Assembly (NCBI GenBank): GCA_047495785.1
Contig: JBLDXI010000063.1
Location: 366,752 to 430,751 of the forward strand
Reading direction: 5' to 3'
DNA: 64,000 bases
Source: Lepidodermella squamata
Lineage: Eukaryota; Gastrotricha
Shown: positions 26,845-40,960 of the stretch, piece after piece
Layout of the letters: each line of letters starts with the position of its first letter
Position numbering within the stretch: the first letter of the stretch is position 1
Translations under genes and position numbers: made by a program
Notes under the pieces: generated by a model
What the model saw: only the letters and a program-made list of their open reading frames with translations
What the model was told of the DNA's origin: nothing
The model's database searches: none

Positions 26845-28840
26845 GGTATTCGGCATCATGCCCACTCGTGGCGAATCAACGCCATCCGTGCATCATTCGA
26901 TCTTGGCAGCAATTGCAAACGAAATAGCACCCGATTGAGGCACATCGCTGTCGACGCGGTATTCGCAGCGAGCCTGAGCGGGCTGACATGGTTGTTTTCA
27001 GCCGTTTAAAGTACTGCCGGTATTCGGCATCATGCCCACTCGTGGCGAATCAACGCCATCCGTGAATCATTCGATCGTGGCAGCAATTGCAAACGCAATA
27101 GCACTCGATTGAGGCACATCGCTGTTGACGCGTTATTCGTAGCGAGCCTGAGCGGGCTAACATGGCTGTTTTCAGCCGTCGCACGTACTGCCGGTATTCG
27201 GCATCATGCACACTCGTGGCGAATCAACGCCATCCGTGCATCATTCGATCGTGGCAGCAATTGCAAACGAAATAGCACCCGATTGAGGCACATCGCTGTT
27301 GACGCGGTATTCGTAGCGAGCCTGAGCGGGCTGACATGGCTGTTTTCAGCCATCGCACGTACTGCCGGTATTCGGCATCATGCCCACTCGTGGCAAATCA
27401 ACGCAATCCGTACATCATTCGATCGTGGCAGCAATTGCAAACGAAATAGCACCCGTTTGAGGCACATCGCTGTTGACGCGGTATTCCCAGCGAGCCTGAG
27501 CGGGCTAACATGGTTGTTTTCAGCCGTTTAAAGTACTGCCGGTATTCGGCATCATGCCCACTCGTGGCGAATCAACGCCATCCGTGCATCATTCGATCGT
27601 GGCAGCAATTGCAAACGCAATAGCACCCGATTGAGGCACATCGCTGTTGACGCGGTATTCGTAGCGAGCCCGAGCGGGCTAACATGGCTGTTTTCAGCCG
27701 TCGCACGTACTGCCGGTATTCGGCATCATGCACACTCGTGGCGAATCAACGCCATCCGTGCATCATTCGATCGTGGCAGCAATTGCAAACGAAATAGCAC
27801 CCGATTGAGGCACATCGCTGTTGACACGGTATTCGCAGCAAGCCTGAGCGGGCTGACATGGCTGTTTTCAGCCATCGCACGTACTGACGGTATTCGGCAT
27901 CATGCACACTCGTGGCGAATCAACGCCATCCGTGCATCATTCGATCGTGGCAGCAATTGCAAACGAAATAGCACCCGATTGAGGCACATCGCTGTTGACG
28001 CGGTATTCGTAGCGAGCCTGAGCGGGCTAACATGGCTGTTTTCAGCCGTCGCACGTACTGCCGGTATTCGGCATCATGCACACTCGTGGCGAATCAACGC
28101 CATCCGTGCATCATTCGATCGTGGCAGCAATTGCAAACGAAATAGCACCCGATTGAGGCACATCGCTGTCGACGCGGTATTCGCAGCGAGCCTGAGCGGG
28201 CTGACATGGTTGTTTTCAGCCGTTTAAAGTACTGCCGGTATTCGGCATCATGCCCACTCGTGGCGAATCAACGCCATCCGTGCATCATTCGATCGTGGCA
28301 GCAATTGCAAACGCAATAGCACCCGATTGAGGCACATCGCTGTTGACGCGGTATTCGTAGCGAGCCTGAGCGGGCTAACATGGCTGTTTTCAGCCGTCGC
28401 ACGTACTGCCGGTATTCGGCATCATGCACACTCGTGGCGAATCAACGCCATCCGTGCATCATTCGATCGTGGCAGCAATTGCAAACGAAATAGCACCCGA
28501 TTGAGGCACATCGCTGTTGACGCGGTATTCGCAGCAAGCCTGAGCGGGCTGACATGGCTGTTTTCAGCCATCGCACGTACTGCCGGTATTCGGCATCATC
28601 CCACTCATGGCGAATCTACGCCATCCGTGCATCATTCGATCTTGGCAGCAATTGCAAACGAAATAGCACCCGATTGAGGCACATCGCTGTCGACGCGGTA
28701 TTCGCAGCGAGCCTGAGCGGGCTGACATGGTTGTTTTCAGCCGTTTAAAGTACTGCCGGTATTCGGCATCATGCCCACTCGTGGCGAATCAACGCCATCC
28801 GTGCATCATTCGATCTTGGCAGCAATTGCAAACGAAATAG
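26845..28840 (+). repeat. Duplicate of 21.3-23.3 kb at a 5,565-bp offset
   Basis: Landmarks at 21,544, 22,066, 22,762 and 22,989 recur at 27,109, 27,631, 28,327 and 28,554, all at +5,565 (32 monomers minus three bases). Shared rare changes include cgttattcg, gcccgagcgg, tgacacgg and actgacgg. The copy at 27.1 kb has gained cccgtttgagg, which it shares with 29.89 and 30.76 kb, so the order of duplication can be partly inferred. The edges are approximate. Confidence 0.75.
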
Positions 28841-31571
28841 CACCCGATTGAGGCACATCGCTGTTGACGCGGTATTCGCAGCAAGCCTGAGCGGGCTAAC
28901 ATGGCTGTTTTCAGCCGTTTCACGTACTGCCGGTATTCGGCATCATGCCCACTCGTGGCAAATCAACGCAATTCGTACATCATTCGATCGTGGCAGCAAT
29001 TGCAAACGAAATAGCACCCGATTGAGGCACATCGCTGTTGACGCGGTATTCCCAGCGAGCCTGAGCGGGCTAACATGGCTGTTTTCAGCCGTCACACGTA
29101 CTGCCAGTATTCGGCATCATGCCCACTCGTGGCGAATCAACGCCATCCGTGCATCATTCGATCGTGGCAGCAATTGCAAACGAAATAGCACCCGATTGAG
29201 GCACATCGCTGTCGACGCGGTATTCGCAGCGAGCCTGAGCGGGCTGACATGGTTGTTTTCAGCCGTTTAAAGTACTGCCGGTATTCGGCATCATGCCCAC
29301 TCGTGGCGAATCAACGCCATCCGTGCATCATTCGATCTTGGCAGCAATTGCAAACGAAATAGCACCCGATTGAGGCACATCGCTGTCGACGCGGTATTCG
29401 CAGCGAGCCTGAGCGGGCTGACATGGTTGTTTTCAGCCGTTTAAAGTACTGCCGGTATTCGGCATCATGCCCACTCGTGGCGAATCAACGCCATCCGTGA
29501 ATCATTCGATCGTGGCAGCAATTGCAAACGCAATAGCACTCGATTGAGGCACATCGCTGTTGACGCGTTATTCGTAGCGAGCCTGAGCGGGCTAACATGG
29601 CTGTTTTCAGCCGTCGCACGTACTGCCGGTATTCGGCATCATGCACACTCGTGGCGAATCAACGCCATCCGTGCATCATTCGATCGTGGCAGCAATTGCA
29701 AACGAAATAGCACCCGATTGAGGCACATCGCTGTTGACGCGGTATTCGTAGCGAGCCTGAGCGGGCTGACATGGCTGTTTTCAGCCATCGCACGTACTGC
29801 CGGTATTCGGCATCATGCCCACTCGTGGCAAATCAACGCAATCCGTACATCATTCGATCGTGGCAGCAATTGCAAACGAAATAGCACCCGTTTGAGGCAC
29901 ATCGCTGTTGACGCGGTATTCCCAGCGAGCCTGAGCGGGCTAACATGGTTGTTTTCAGCCGTTTAAAGTACTGCCGGTATTCGGCATCATGCCCACTCGT
30001 GGCGAATCAACGCCATCCGTGCATCATTCGATCGTGGCAGCAATTGCAAACGCAATAGCACCCGATTGAGGCACATCGCTGTCGACGCGGTATTCGCAGC
30101 GAGCCTGAGCGGGCTGACATGGTTGTTTTCAGCCGTTTAAAGTACTGCCGGTATTCGGCATCATGCCCACTCGTGGCGAATCAACGCCATCCGTGCATCA
30201 TTCGATCTTGGCAGCAATTGCAAACGAAATAGCACCCGATTGAGGCACATCGCTGTCGACGCGGTATTCGCAGCGAGCCTGAGCGGGCTGACATGGTTGT
30301 TTTCAGCCGTTTAAAGTACTGCCGGTATTCGGCATCATGCCCACTCGTGGCGAATCAACGCCATCCGTGAATCATTCGATCGTGGCAGCAATTGCAAACG
30401 CAATAGCACTCGATTGAGGCACATCGCTGTTGACGCGTTATTCGTAGCGAGCCTGAGCGGGCTAACATGGCTGTTTTCAGCCGTCGCACGTACTGCCGGT
30501 ATTCGGCATCATGCACACTCGTGGCGAATCAACGCCATCCGTGCATCATTCGATCGTGGCAGCAATTGCAAACGAAATAGCACCCGATTGAGGCACATCG
30601 CTGTTGACGCGGTATTCGTAGCGAGCCTGAGCGGGCTGACATGGCTGTTTTCAGCCATCGCACGTACTGCCGGTATTCGGCATCATGCCCACTCGTGGCA
30701 AATCAACGCAATCCGTACATCATTCGATCGTGGCAGCAATTGCAAACGAAATAGCACCCGTTTGAGGCACATCGCTGTTGACGCGGTATTCCCAGCGAGC
30801 CTGAGCGGGCTAACATGGTTGTTTTCAGCCATCGCACGTACTGCCGGTATTCGGCATCATGCCCACTCGTGGCAAATCAACGCAATCCGTACATCATTCG
30901 ATCGTGGCAGCAATTGCAAACGAAATAGCACCCGATTGAGGCACATCGCTGTCGACGCGGTATTCGCAGCGAGCCTGAGCGGGCTGACATGGTTGTTTTC
31001 AGCCGTTTAAAGTACTGCCGGTATTCGGCATCATGCCCACTCGTGGCGAATCAACGCCATCCGTGCATCATTCGATCGTTGCAGCAATTGCAAACGCAAT
31101 AGCACCCGATTGAGGCACATCGCTGTTGACGCGGTATTCGTAGCGAGCCTGAGCGGGCTAACATGGCTGTTTTCAGCCGTCGCACGTACTGCCGGTATTC
31201 GGCATCATGCACACTCGTGGCGAATCAACGCCATCCGTGCATCATTCGATCGTGGCAGCAATTGCAAACGAAATAGCACCCGATTGAGGCACATCGCTGT
31301 TGACGCGGTATTCGCAGCAAGCCTGAGCGGGCTGACATGGCTGTTTTCAGCCATCGCACGTACTGCCGGTATTCGGCATCATCCCACTCATGGCGAATCT
31401 ACGCCATCCGTGCATCATTCGATCTTGGCAGCAATTGCAAACGAAATAGCACCCGATTGAGGCACATCGCTGTCGACGCGGTATTCGCAGCGAGCCTGAG
31501 CGGGCTGACATGGTTGTTTTCAGCCGTTTAAAGTACTGCCGGTATTCGGCATCATGCCCACTCGTGGCGAA

Positions 31572-33773
31572 TCAACGCCATCCGTGCATCATTCGATCGT
31601 GGCAGCAATTGCAAACGCAATAGCACCCGATTGAGGCACATCGCTGTTGACGCGGTATTCGTAGCGAGCCTGAGCGGGCTAACATGGCTGTTTTCAGCCG
31701 TCGCACGTACTGCCGGTATTCGGCATCATGCACATTCGTGGCGAATCTACGCCATCCGTGCATCATTCGATCGTGGCAGCAATTGCAAACGCAATGGCAG
31801 CCGATTGAGGCACATCGCTGTTGACGCGGTATTCGCAGCAAGCCTGAGCGGGCTGACATGGCTGTTTTCAGCCATCGCACGTACTGCCGGTATTCGGCAT
31901 CATGCCCACTCGTGGCGAATCAACGCCATCCGTGCATCATTCGATCGTGGCAGCAATTGCAAACGAAATAGCACCCGATTGAGGCACATCGCTGTTGACG
32001 CGGTATTCCCAGCGAGCCTGAGCGGGCTAACATGGCTGTTTTCAGCCGTCACACGTACTGCCGGTATTCGGCATCATGCCCACTCGTGGCGAATCAACGC
32101 CATCCGTGCATCATTCGATCGTGGCAGCAATTGCAAACGCAATAGCACCCGATTGAGGCACATCGCTGTTGACGCGGTATTCGTAGCGAGCCTGAGCGGG
32201 CTAACATGGCTGTTTTCAGCCGTCGCACGTACTGCCGGTATTCGGCATCATGCCCACTCGTGGCGAATCAACGCCATCCGTGCATCATTCGATCGTGGCA
32301 GCAATTGCAAACGAAATAGCACCCGACTGAGGCACATCGCTGTTGACGCGGTATTCGCAGCAAGCCTGAGCGGGCTGACATGGCTGTTTTCAGCCATCGC
32401 ACGTACTGCCGGTATTCGGCATCATCCCACTCATGGCGAATCTACGCCATACGTGCATCATTCGATCGTGGCAGCAATTGCAAACGCAATGGCAGCCGAT
32501 TGAGGCACATCGCTGTTGACGCGGTATTCGCAGCAAGCCTGAGCGGGCTGACATGGCTGTTTTCAGCCATCGCACGTACTGCCGGTATTCGGCATCATGC
32601 CCACTCGTGGCGAATCAACGCCATCCGTGCATCATTCGATCGTGGCAGCAATTGCAAACGCAATAGCACCCGATTGAGGCACATCGCTGTTGACGCGGTA
32701 TTCGTAGCGAGCCTGAGCGGGCTAACATGGCTGTTTTCAGCCGTCGCACGTACTGCCGGTATTCGGCATCATGCCCACTCGTGGCGAATCAACGCCATCC
32801 GTGCATCATTCGATCGTGGCAGCAATTGCAAACGAAATAGCACCCGATTGAGGCACATCGCTGTTGACGCGGTATTCGCAGCAAGCCTGAGCGGGCTGAC
32901 ATGGCTGTTTTCAGCCATCGCACGTACTGCCGGTATTCGGCATCATCCCACTCATGGCGAATCTACGCCATACGTGCATCATTCGATCGTGGCAGCAATT
33001 GCAAACGCAATGGCAGCCGATTGAGGCACATCGCTGTTGACGCGGTATTCGCAGCAAGCCTGAGCGGGCTAACATGGCTGTTTTCAGCCGTCGCACGTAC
33101 TGCCGGTATTCGGCATCATGCACATTCGTGGCCATTCGTTCAACGGCATCCGTGCATCATTCGATCGTGGCAGCAATTGCAAACGCAATGGCAGCCGATT
33201 GAGGCACATCGCTGTTGACGCGGTATTCGCAGCGAGCCTGAGCGGGCTAACATGGCTGTTTTCAGCCGTCGCACGTACTGCCGGTATTCGGCATCATGCA
33301 CACTCGTGGCGAATCAACGCCATCCGTGCATCATTCGATCGTGGCAGCAATTGCAAACGAAATAGCACCCGATTGAGGCACATCGCTGTTGACGCGGTAT
33401 TCGCAGCAAGCCTGAGCGGGCTAACATGGCTGTTTTCAGCCGTCACACGTACTGCCGGTATTCGGCATCATGCCCACTCGTGGCAAATCAACGCAATCCG
33501 TACATCATTCGATCGTGGCAGCAATTGCAAACGAAATAGCACCCGATTGAGGCACATCGCTGTTGACGCGGTATTCCCAGCGAGCCTGAGCGGGCTAACA
33601 TGGATGTTTTCAGCCGTCACACGTACTGCCAGTATTCGGCATCATGCCCACTCGTGGCGAATCAACGCCATCCGTGCATCATTCGATCGTGGCAGCAATT
33701 GCAAACGAAATAGCACCCGATTGAGGCACATCGCTGTTGACGCGGTATTCGCAGCAAGCCTGAGCGGGCTGAC
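31572..33773 (+). repeat. Block C duplication, copy 1 (with an extra 521-bp trimer)
   Basis: This stretch matches 34,356-36,036. The left part has an offset of 2,784 bp and the right part 2,263 bp; the difference of 521 bp is an internal tandem duplication of three monomers (32,380-32,900 repeated from 32,901). Both copies carry the uncommon gccatacgtgc change in that trimer. Confidence 0.82.
33124..33146 (+). repeat. 4-bp gain that makes 178-bp monomers (first of nine)
   Basis: Here gtggcgaatcaacgcc is replaced by gtggccattcgttcaacggc, a net gain of four bases. The sextamer attcgt occurs twice, 10 bp apart, which suggests slippage or a template switch. Equivalent sites lie just after 35,381; 40,248; 40,946; 42,687; 45,990; 46,688; 49,991 and 50,689. 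All are in block C. Confidence 0.93.
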
Positions 33774-34355
33774 ATGGCTGTTTTCAGCCATCGCACGTAC
33801 TGCCGGTATTCGGCATCATCCCACTCATGGCGAATCTACGCCATCCGTGCATCATTCGATCGTGGCAGCAATTGCAAACGCAATGGCAGCCGATTGAGGC
33901 ACATCGCTGTCGACGCGGTATTCGCAGCGAGCCTGAGCGGGCTGACATGGTTGTTTTCAGCCGTTTAAAGTACTGCCGGTATTCGGCATCATGCCCACTC
34001 GTGGCGAATCAACGCCATCCGTGCATCATTCGATCGTGGCAGCAATTGCAAACGCAATAGCACCCGATTGAGGCACATCGCTGTTGACGCGGTATTCGTA
34101 GCGAGCCTGAGCGGGCTGACATGGCTGTTTTCAGCCATCGCACGTACTGCCGGTATTCGGCATCATCCCACTCATGGCGAATCTACGCCATCCGTGCATC
34201 ATTCGATCGTGGCAGCAATTGCAAACGCAATGGCAGCCGATTGAGGCACATCGCTGTTGACGCGGTATTCGCAGCAAGCCTGAGCGGGCTGACATGGCTG
34301 TTTTCAGCCATCGCACGTACTGCCGGTATTCGGCATCATGCCCACTCGTGGCGAA

Positions 34356-36036
34356 TCAACGCCATCCGTGCATCATTCGATCGTGGCAGCAATTGCAAAC
34401 GCAATAGCACCCGATTGAGGCACATCGCTGTTGACGCGGTATTCGTAGCGAGCCTGAGCGGGCTAACATGGCTGTTTTCAGCCGTCGCACGTACTGCCGG
34501 TATTCGGCATCATGCACATTCGTGGCGAATCTACGCCATCCGTGCATCATTCGATCGTGGCAGCAATTGCAAACGCAATGGCAGCCGATTGAGGCACATC
34601 GCTGTTGACGCGGTATTCGCAGCAAGCCTGAGCGGGCTGACATGGCTGTTTTCAGCCATCGCACGTACTGCCGGTATTCGGCATCATGCCCACTCGTGGC
34701 GAATCAACGCCATCCGTGCATCATTCGATCGTGGCAGCAATTGCAAACGAAATAGCACCCGATTGAGGCACATCGCTGTTGACGCGGTATTCCCAGCGAG
34801 CCTGAGCGGGCTAACATGGCTGTTTTCAGCCGTCACACGTACTGCCGGTATTCGGCATCATGCCCACTCGTGGCGAATCAACGCCATCCGTGCATCATTC
34901 GATCGTGGCAGCAATTGCAAACGCAATAGCACCCGATTGAGGCACATCGCTGTTGACGCGGTATTCGTAGCGAGCCTGAGCGGGCTAACATGGCTGTTTT
35001 CAGCCGTCGCACGTACTGCCGGTATTCGGCATCATGCCCACTCGTGGCGAATCAACGCCATCCGTGCATCATTCGATCGTGGCAGCAATTGCAAACGAAA
35101 TAGCACCCGATTGAGGCACATCGCTGTTGACGCGGTATTCGCAGCAAGCCTGAGCGGGCTGACATGGCTGTTTTCAGCCATCGCACGTACTGCCGGTATT
35201 CGGCATCATCCCACTCATGGCGAATCTACGCCATACGTGCATCATTCGATCGTGGCAGCAATTGCAAACGCAATGGCAGCCGATTGAGGCACATCGCTGT
35301 TGACGCGGTATTCGCAGCAAGCCTGAGCGGGCTAACATGGCTGTTTTCAGCCGTCGCACGTACTGCCGGTATTCGGCATCATGCACATTCGTGGCCATTC
35401 GTTCAACGGCATCCGTGCATCATTCGATCGTGGCAGCAATTGCAAACGCAATGGCAGCCGATTGAGGCACATCGCTGTTGACGCGGTATTCGCAGCGAGC
35501 CTGAGCGGGCTAACATGGCTGTTTTCAGCCGTCGCACGTACTGCCGGTATTCGGCATCATGCACACTCGTGGCGAATCAACGCCATCCGTGCATCATTCG
35601 ATCGTGGCAGCAATTGCAAACGAAATAGCACCCGATTGAGGCACATCGCTGTTGACGCGGTATTCGCAGCAAGCCTGAGCGGGCTAACATGGCTGTTTTC
35701 AGCCGTCACACGTACTGCCGGTATTCGGCATCATGCCCACTCGTGGCAAATCAACGCAATCCGTACATCATTCGATCGTGGCAGCAATTGCAAACGAAAT
35801 AGCACCCGATTGAGGCACATCGCTGTTGACGCGGTATTCCCAGCGAGCCTGAGCGGGCTAACATGGATGTTTTCAGCCGTCACACGTACTGCCAGTATTC
35901 GGCATCATGCCCACTCGTGGCGAATCAACGCCATCCGTGCATCATTCGATCGTGGCAGCAATTGCAAACGAAATAGCACCCGATTGAGGCACATCGCTGT
36001 TGACGCGGTATTCGCAGCAAGCCTGAGCGGGCTGAC
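34356..36036 (+). repeat. Block C duplication, copy 2
   Basis: Partner of 31,572-33,773, without the extra 521-bp trimer. It ends in the tggatgtttt unit (about 35,864), also seen at 33,602, 37,429, 43,170 and 47,170, so this cassette was copied at least five times across block C. Confidence 0.82.
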
Positions 36037-38820
36037 ATGGCTGTTTTCAGCCATCGCACGTACTGCCGGTATTCGGCATCATCCCACTCATGGCGAATCT
36101 ACGCCATCCGTGCATCATTCGATCGTGGCAGCAATTGCAAACGCAATGGCAGCCGATTGAGGCACATCGCTGTCGACGCGGTATTCGCAGCGAGCCTGAG
36201 CGGGCTGACATGGTTGTTTTCAGCCGTTTAAAGTACTGCCGGTATTCGGCATCATGCCCACTCGTGGCGAATCAACGCCATCCGTGCATCATTCGATCGT
36301 GGCAGCAATTGCAAACGCAATAGCACCCGATTGAGGCACATCGCTGTTGACGCGGTATTCGTAGCGAGCCTGAGCGGGCTGACATGGCTGTTTTCAGCCA
36401 TCGCACGTACTGCCGGTATTCGGCATCATCCCACTCATGGCGAATCTACGCCATCCGTGCATCATTCGATCGTGGCAGCAATTGCAAACGCAATGGCAGC
36501 CGATTGAGGCACATCGCTGTCGACGCGGTATTCGCAGCGAGCCTGAGCGGGCTGACATGGTTGTTTTCAGCCGTTTAAAGTACTGCCGGTATTCGGCATC
36601 ATGCCCACTCGTGGCGAATCAACGCCATCCGTGCATCATTCGATCGTGGCAGCAATTGCAAACGCAATAGCACCCGATTGAGGCACATCGCTGTTGACGC
36701 GGTATTCGTAGCGAGCCTGAGCGGGCTAACATGGCTGTTTTCAGCCGTCGCACGTACTGCCGGTATTCGGCATCATGCACACTCGTGGCGAATCAACGCC
36801 ATCCGTGCATCATTCGATCGTGGCAGCAATTGCAAACGAAATAGCACCCGATTGAGGCACATCGCTGTTGACGCGGTATTCGCAGCAAGCCTGAGCGGGC
36901 TGACATGGCTGTTTTCAGCCATCGCACGTACTGCCGGTATTCGGCATCATCCCACTCATGGCGAATCTACGCCATCCGTGCATCATTCGATCTTGGCAGC
37001 AATTACAAACGAAATAGCACCCAATTGAGGCACATCGCTGTTGACGCGGTATTCGCAGCAAGCCTGAGCGGGCTAACATGGCTGTTTTCAGCCGTCGCAC
37101 GTACTGCCGGTATTCGGCATCATGCACACTCGTGGCGAATCAACGCCATCCGTGCATCATTCGATCGTGGCAGCAATTGCAAACGAAATAGCACCCGATT
37201 GAGGCACATCGCTGTTGACGCGGTATTCGCAGCAAGCCTGAGCGGGCTAACATGGCTGTTTTCAGCCGTCACACGTACTGCCGGTATTCGGCATCATGCC
37301 CACTCGTGGCAAATCAACGCAATCCGTACATCATTCGATCGTGGCAGCAATTGCAAACGAAATAGCACCCGATTGAGGCACATCGCTGTTGACGCGGTAT
37401 TCCCAGCGAGCCTGAGCGGGCTAACATGGATGTTTTCAGCCGTCACACGTACTGCCAGTATTCGGCATCATGCCCACTCGTGGCGAATCAACGCCATCCG
37501 TGCATCATTCGATCGTGGCAGCAATTGCAAACGAAATAGCACCCGATTGAGGCACATCGCTGTTGACGCGGTATTCGCAGCAAGCCTGAGCGGGCTGACA
37601 TGGCTGTTTTCAGCCATCGCACGTACTGCCGGTATTCGGCATCATCCCACTCATGGCGAATCTACGCCATCCGTGCATCATTCGATCGTGGCAGCAATTG
37701 CAAACGCAATGGCAGCCGATTGAGGCACATCGCTGTCGACGCGGTATTCGCAGCGAGCCTGAGCGGGCTGACATGGTTGTTTTCAGCCGTTTAAAGTACT
37801 GCCGGTATTCGGCATCATGCCCACTCGTGGCGAATCAACGCCATCCGTGCATCATTCGATCGTGGCAGCAATTGCAAACGCAATAGCACCCGATTGAGGC
37901 ACATCGCTGTTGACGCGGTATTCGTAGCGAGCCTGAGCGGGCTGACATGGCTGTTTTCAGCCATCGCACGTACTGCCGGTATTCGGCATCATCCCACTCA
38001 TGGCGAATCTACGCCATCCGTGCATCATTCGATCGTGGCAGCAATTGCAAACGCAATGGCAGCCGATTGAGGCACATCGCTGTCGACGCGGTATTCGCAG
38101 CGAGCCTGAGCGGGCTGACATGGTTGTTTTCAGCCGTTTAAAGTACTGCCGGTATTCGGCATCATGCCCACTCGTGGCGAATCAACGCCATCCGTGCATC
38201 ATTCGATCGTGGCAGCAATTGCAAACGCAATAGCACCCGATTGAGGCACATCGCTGTTGACGCGGTATTCGTAGCGAGCCTGAGCGGGCTAACATGGCTG
38301 TTTTCAGCCGTCGCACGTACTGCCGGTATTCGGCATCATGCACACTCGTGGCGAATCAACGCCATCCGTGCATCATTCGATCGTGGCAGCAATTGCAAAC
38401 GAAATAGCACCCGATTGAGGCACATCGCTGTTGACGCGGTATTCGCAGCAAGCCTGAGCGGGCTGACATGGCTGTTTTCAGCCATCGCACGTACTGCCGG
38501 TATTCGGCATCATCCCACTCATGGCGAATCTACGCCATCCGTGCATCATTCGATCTTGGCAGCAATTACAAACGAAATAGCACCCGATTGAGGCACATCG
38601 CTGTTGACGCGGTATTCGCAGCAAGCCTGAGCGGGCTAACATGGCTGTTTTCAGCCGTCGCACGTACTGCCGGTATTCGGCATCATGCACACTCGTGGCG
38701 AATCAACGCCATCCGTGCATCATTCGATCGTGGCAGCAATTGCAAACGAAATAGCACCCGATTGAGGCACATCGCTGTTGACGCGGTATTCGCAGCAAGC
38801 CTGAGCGGGCTAACATGGCT
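36037..38820 (+). repeat. 1,563-bp (nine-monomer) tandem duplication
   Basis: Landmarks at 36,037, 36,384, 36,678 and 36,905 recur at 37,600, 37,947, 38,241 and 38,468. Each copy opens with a 347-bp dimer (173 + 174) that is itself present twice. Both contain the block C private change attacaaacg next to gatcttgg. The copies diverge near 37,267 and 38,830 (cgtcacacg against cgtttcacg). Confidence 0.82.
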
Positions 38821-40960
38821 GTTTTCAGCCGTTTCACGTACTGCCGGTATTCGGCATCATACCCACTCGTGGCAAATCAACGCAATCCGTACATCATTCG
38901 ATCGTGGCAGCAATTGCAAACGAAATAGCACCCGATTGAGGCACATCGCTGTTGACGCGGTATTCGCAGCGAGCCTGAGCGGGCTGACATGGCTGTTTTC
39001 AGCCGTCGCACGTACTGCCGGTATTCGGCATCATCCCACTCATGGCGAATCAACGCCATCCGTGCATCATTCGATCGTGGCAGCAATTGCAAACGAAATA
39101 GCACCCGATTGAGGCACATCGCTGTTGACGCGGTATTCGCAGCAAGCCTGAGCGGGCTGACATGGCTGTTTTCAGCCATCGCACGTACTGCCGGTATTCG
39201 GCATCATCCCACTCATGGCGAATCTACGCCATCCGTGCATCATTCGATCGTGGCAGCAATTGCAAACGCAATGGCAGCCGATTGAGGCACATCGCTGTCG
39301 ACGCGGTATTCGCAGCGAGCCTGAGCGGGCTGACATGGTTGTTTTCAGCCATCGCACGTACTGCCGGTATTCGGCATCATGCCCACTCGTGGCGAATCAA
39401 CGCCATCCGTGCATCATTCGATCGTGGCAGCAATTGCAAACGCAATAGCACCCGATTGAGGCACGTCGCTGTTGACGCGGTATTCGCAGCAAGCCTGAGC
39501 GGGCTGACATGGCTGTTTTCAGCCGTCGCACGTACTGCCGGTATTCGGCATCATGCACACTCGTGGCGAATCAACGCCATCCGTGCATCATTCGATCGTG
39601 GCAGCAATTGCAAACGCAATGGCAGCCGATTGAGGCACATCGCTGTCGACGCGGTATTCGCAGCGAGCCTGAGCGGGCTGACATGGTTGTTTTCAGCCGT
39701 TTAAAGTACTGCCGGTATTCGGCATCATGCCCACTCGTGGCGAATCAACGCCATCCGTGCATCATTCGATCGTGGCAGCAATTGCAAACGCAATAGCACC
39801 CGATTGAGGCACATCGCTGTTGACGCGGTATTCGTAGCGAGCCTGAGCGGGCTAACATGGCTGTTTTCAGCCGTCGCACGTACTGCCGGTATTCGGCATC
39901 ATGCACACTCGTGGCGAATCAACGCCATCCGTGCATCATTCGATCGTGGCAGCAATTGCAAACGAAATAGCACCCGATTGAGGCACATCGCTGTTGACGC
40001 GGTATTCGCAGCAAGCCTGAGCGGGCTGACATGGCTGTTTTCAGCCATCGCACGTACTGCCGGTATTCGGCATCATCCCACTCATGGCGAATCTACGCCA
40101 TCCGTGCATCATTCGATCGTGGCAGCAATTGCAAACGCAATGGCAGCCGATTGAGGCACATCGCTGTTGACGCGGTATTCGCAGCAAGCCTGAGCGGGCT
40201 AACATGGCTGTTTTCAGCCGTCGCACGTACTGCCGGTATTCGGCATCATGCACATTCGTGGCCATTCGTTCAACGGCATCCGTGCATCATTCGATCGTGG
40301 CAGCAATTGCAAACGCAATGGCAGCCGATTGAGGCACATCGCTGTTGACGCGGTATTCGCAGCGAGCCTGAGCGGGCTAACATGGCTGTTTTCAGCCGTC
40401 GCACGTACTGCCGGTATTCGGCATCATGCACACTCGTGGCGAATCAACGCCATCCGTGCATCATTCGATCGTGGCAGCAATTGCAAACGAAATAGCACCC
40501 GATTGAGGCACATCGCTGTTGACGCGGTATTCGCAGCAAGCCTGAGCGGGCTGACATGGCTGTTTTCAGCCGTCGCACGTACTGCCGGTATTCGGCATCA
40601 TCCCACTCATGGCGAATCTACGCCATCCGTGCATCATTCGATCGTGGCAGCAATTGCAAACGCAATGGCAGCCGATTGAGGCACATCGCTGTCGACGCGG
40701 TATTCGCAGCAAGCCTGAGCGGGCTAACATGGCTGTTTTCAGCCGTTTCACGTACTGCCGGTATTCGGCATCATCCCACTCGTGGCGAATCAACGCCATC
40801 CGTGCATCATTCGATCGTGGCAGCAATTGCAAACGCAATAGCACCCGATTGAGGCACATCGCTGTTGACGCGGTATTCGTAGCGAGCCTGAGCGGGCTAA
40901 CATGGCTGTTTTCAGCCGTCGCACGTACTGCCGGTATTCGGCATCATGCACATTCGTGGC
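37050..40960 (+). repeat. Older relative of the 4,001-bp higher-order repeat
   Basis: Landmarks from 37,600 to 38,989 match the 43-45 kb copy at +5,743 bp; from 39,804 to 40,946 the offset is +5,742. The one-base step comes from a 174-bp monomer near 39,553 that is a 173-bp monomer at 45,297. This copy lacks changes shared by the two later copies (gacaagg, ggttttcgc), so it branched off before their duplication or has been converted since. Confidence 0.75.

Larger units (their letters stand above)
14968..31560 (+). repeat. Array block B (TTTAAAG / tcccag / CGATCT types)
   Basis: The 195-bp and 178-bp monomers are absent here. The block is dominated by 174-bp units with cgtttaaag (an in-frame TAA and a TTTAAA site), tcccagcgag, tggctaatc, and from about 17.7 kb the gatcttgg change that destroys the CGATCG junction palindrome. 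Rarer private changes mark recent copying: cgttattcg with gaatcattcg and cactcgattg (20.15, 21.54, 23.98, 27.11, 29.54, 30.41 kb), tgacacgg with actgacgg (22.26, 23.65, 24.69, 27.83 kb), and cccgtttgagg (27.45, 29.89, 30.76 kb). Most offsets between copies are multiples of 174 minus a few bases. Confidence 0.78.
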
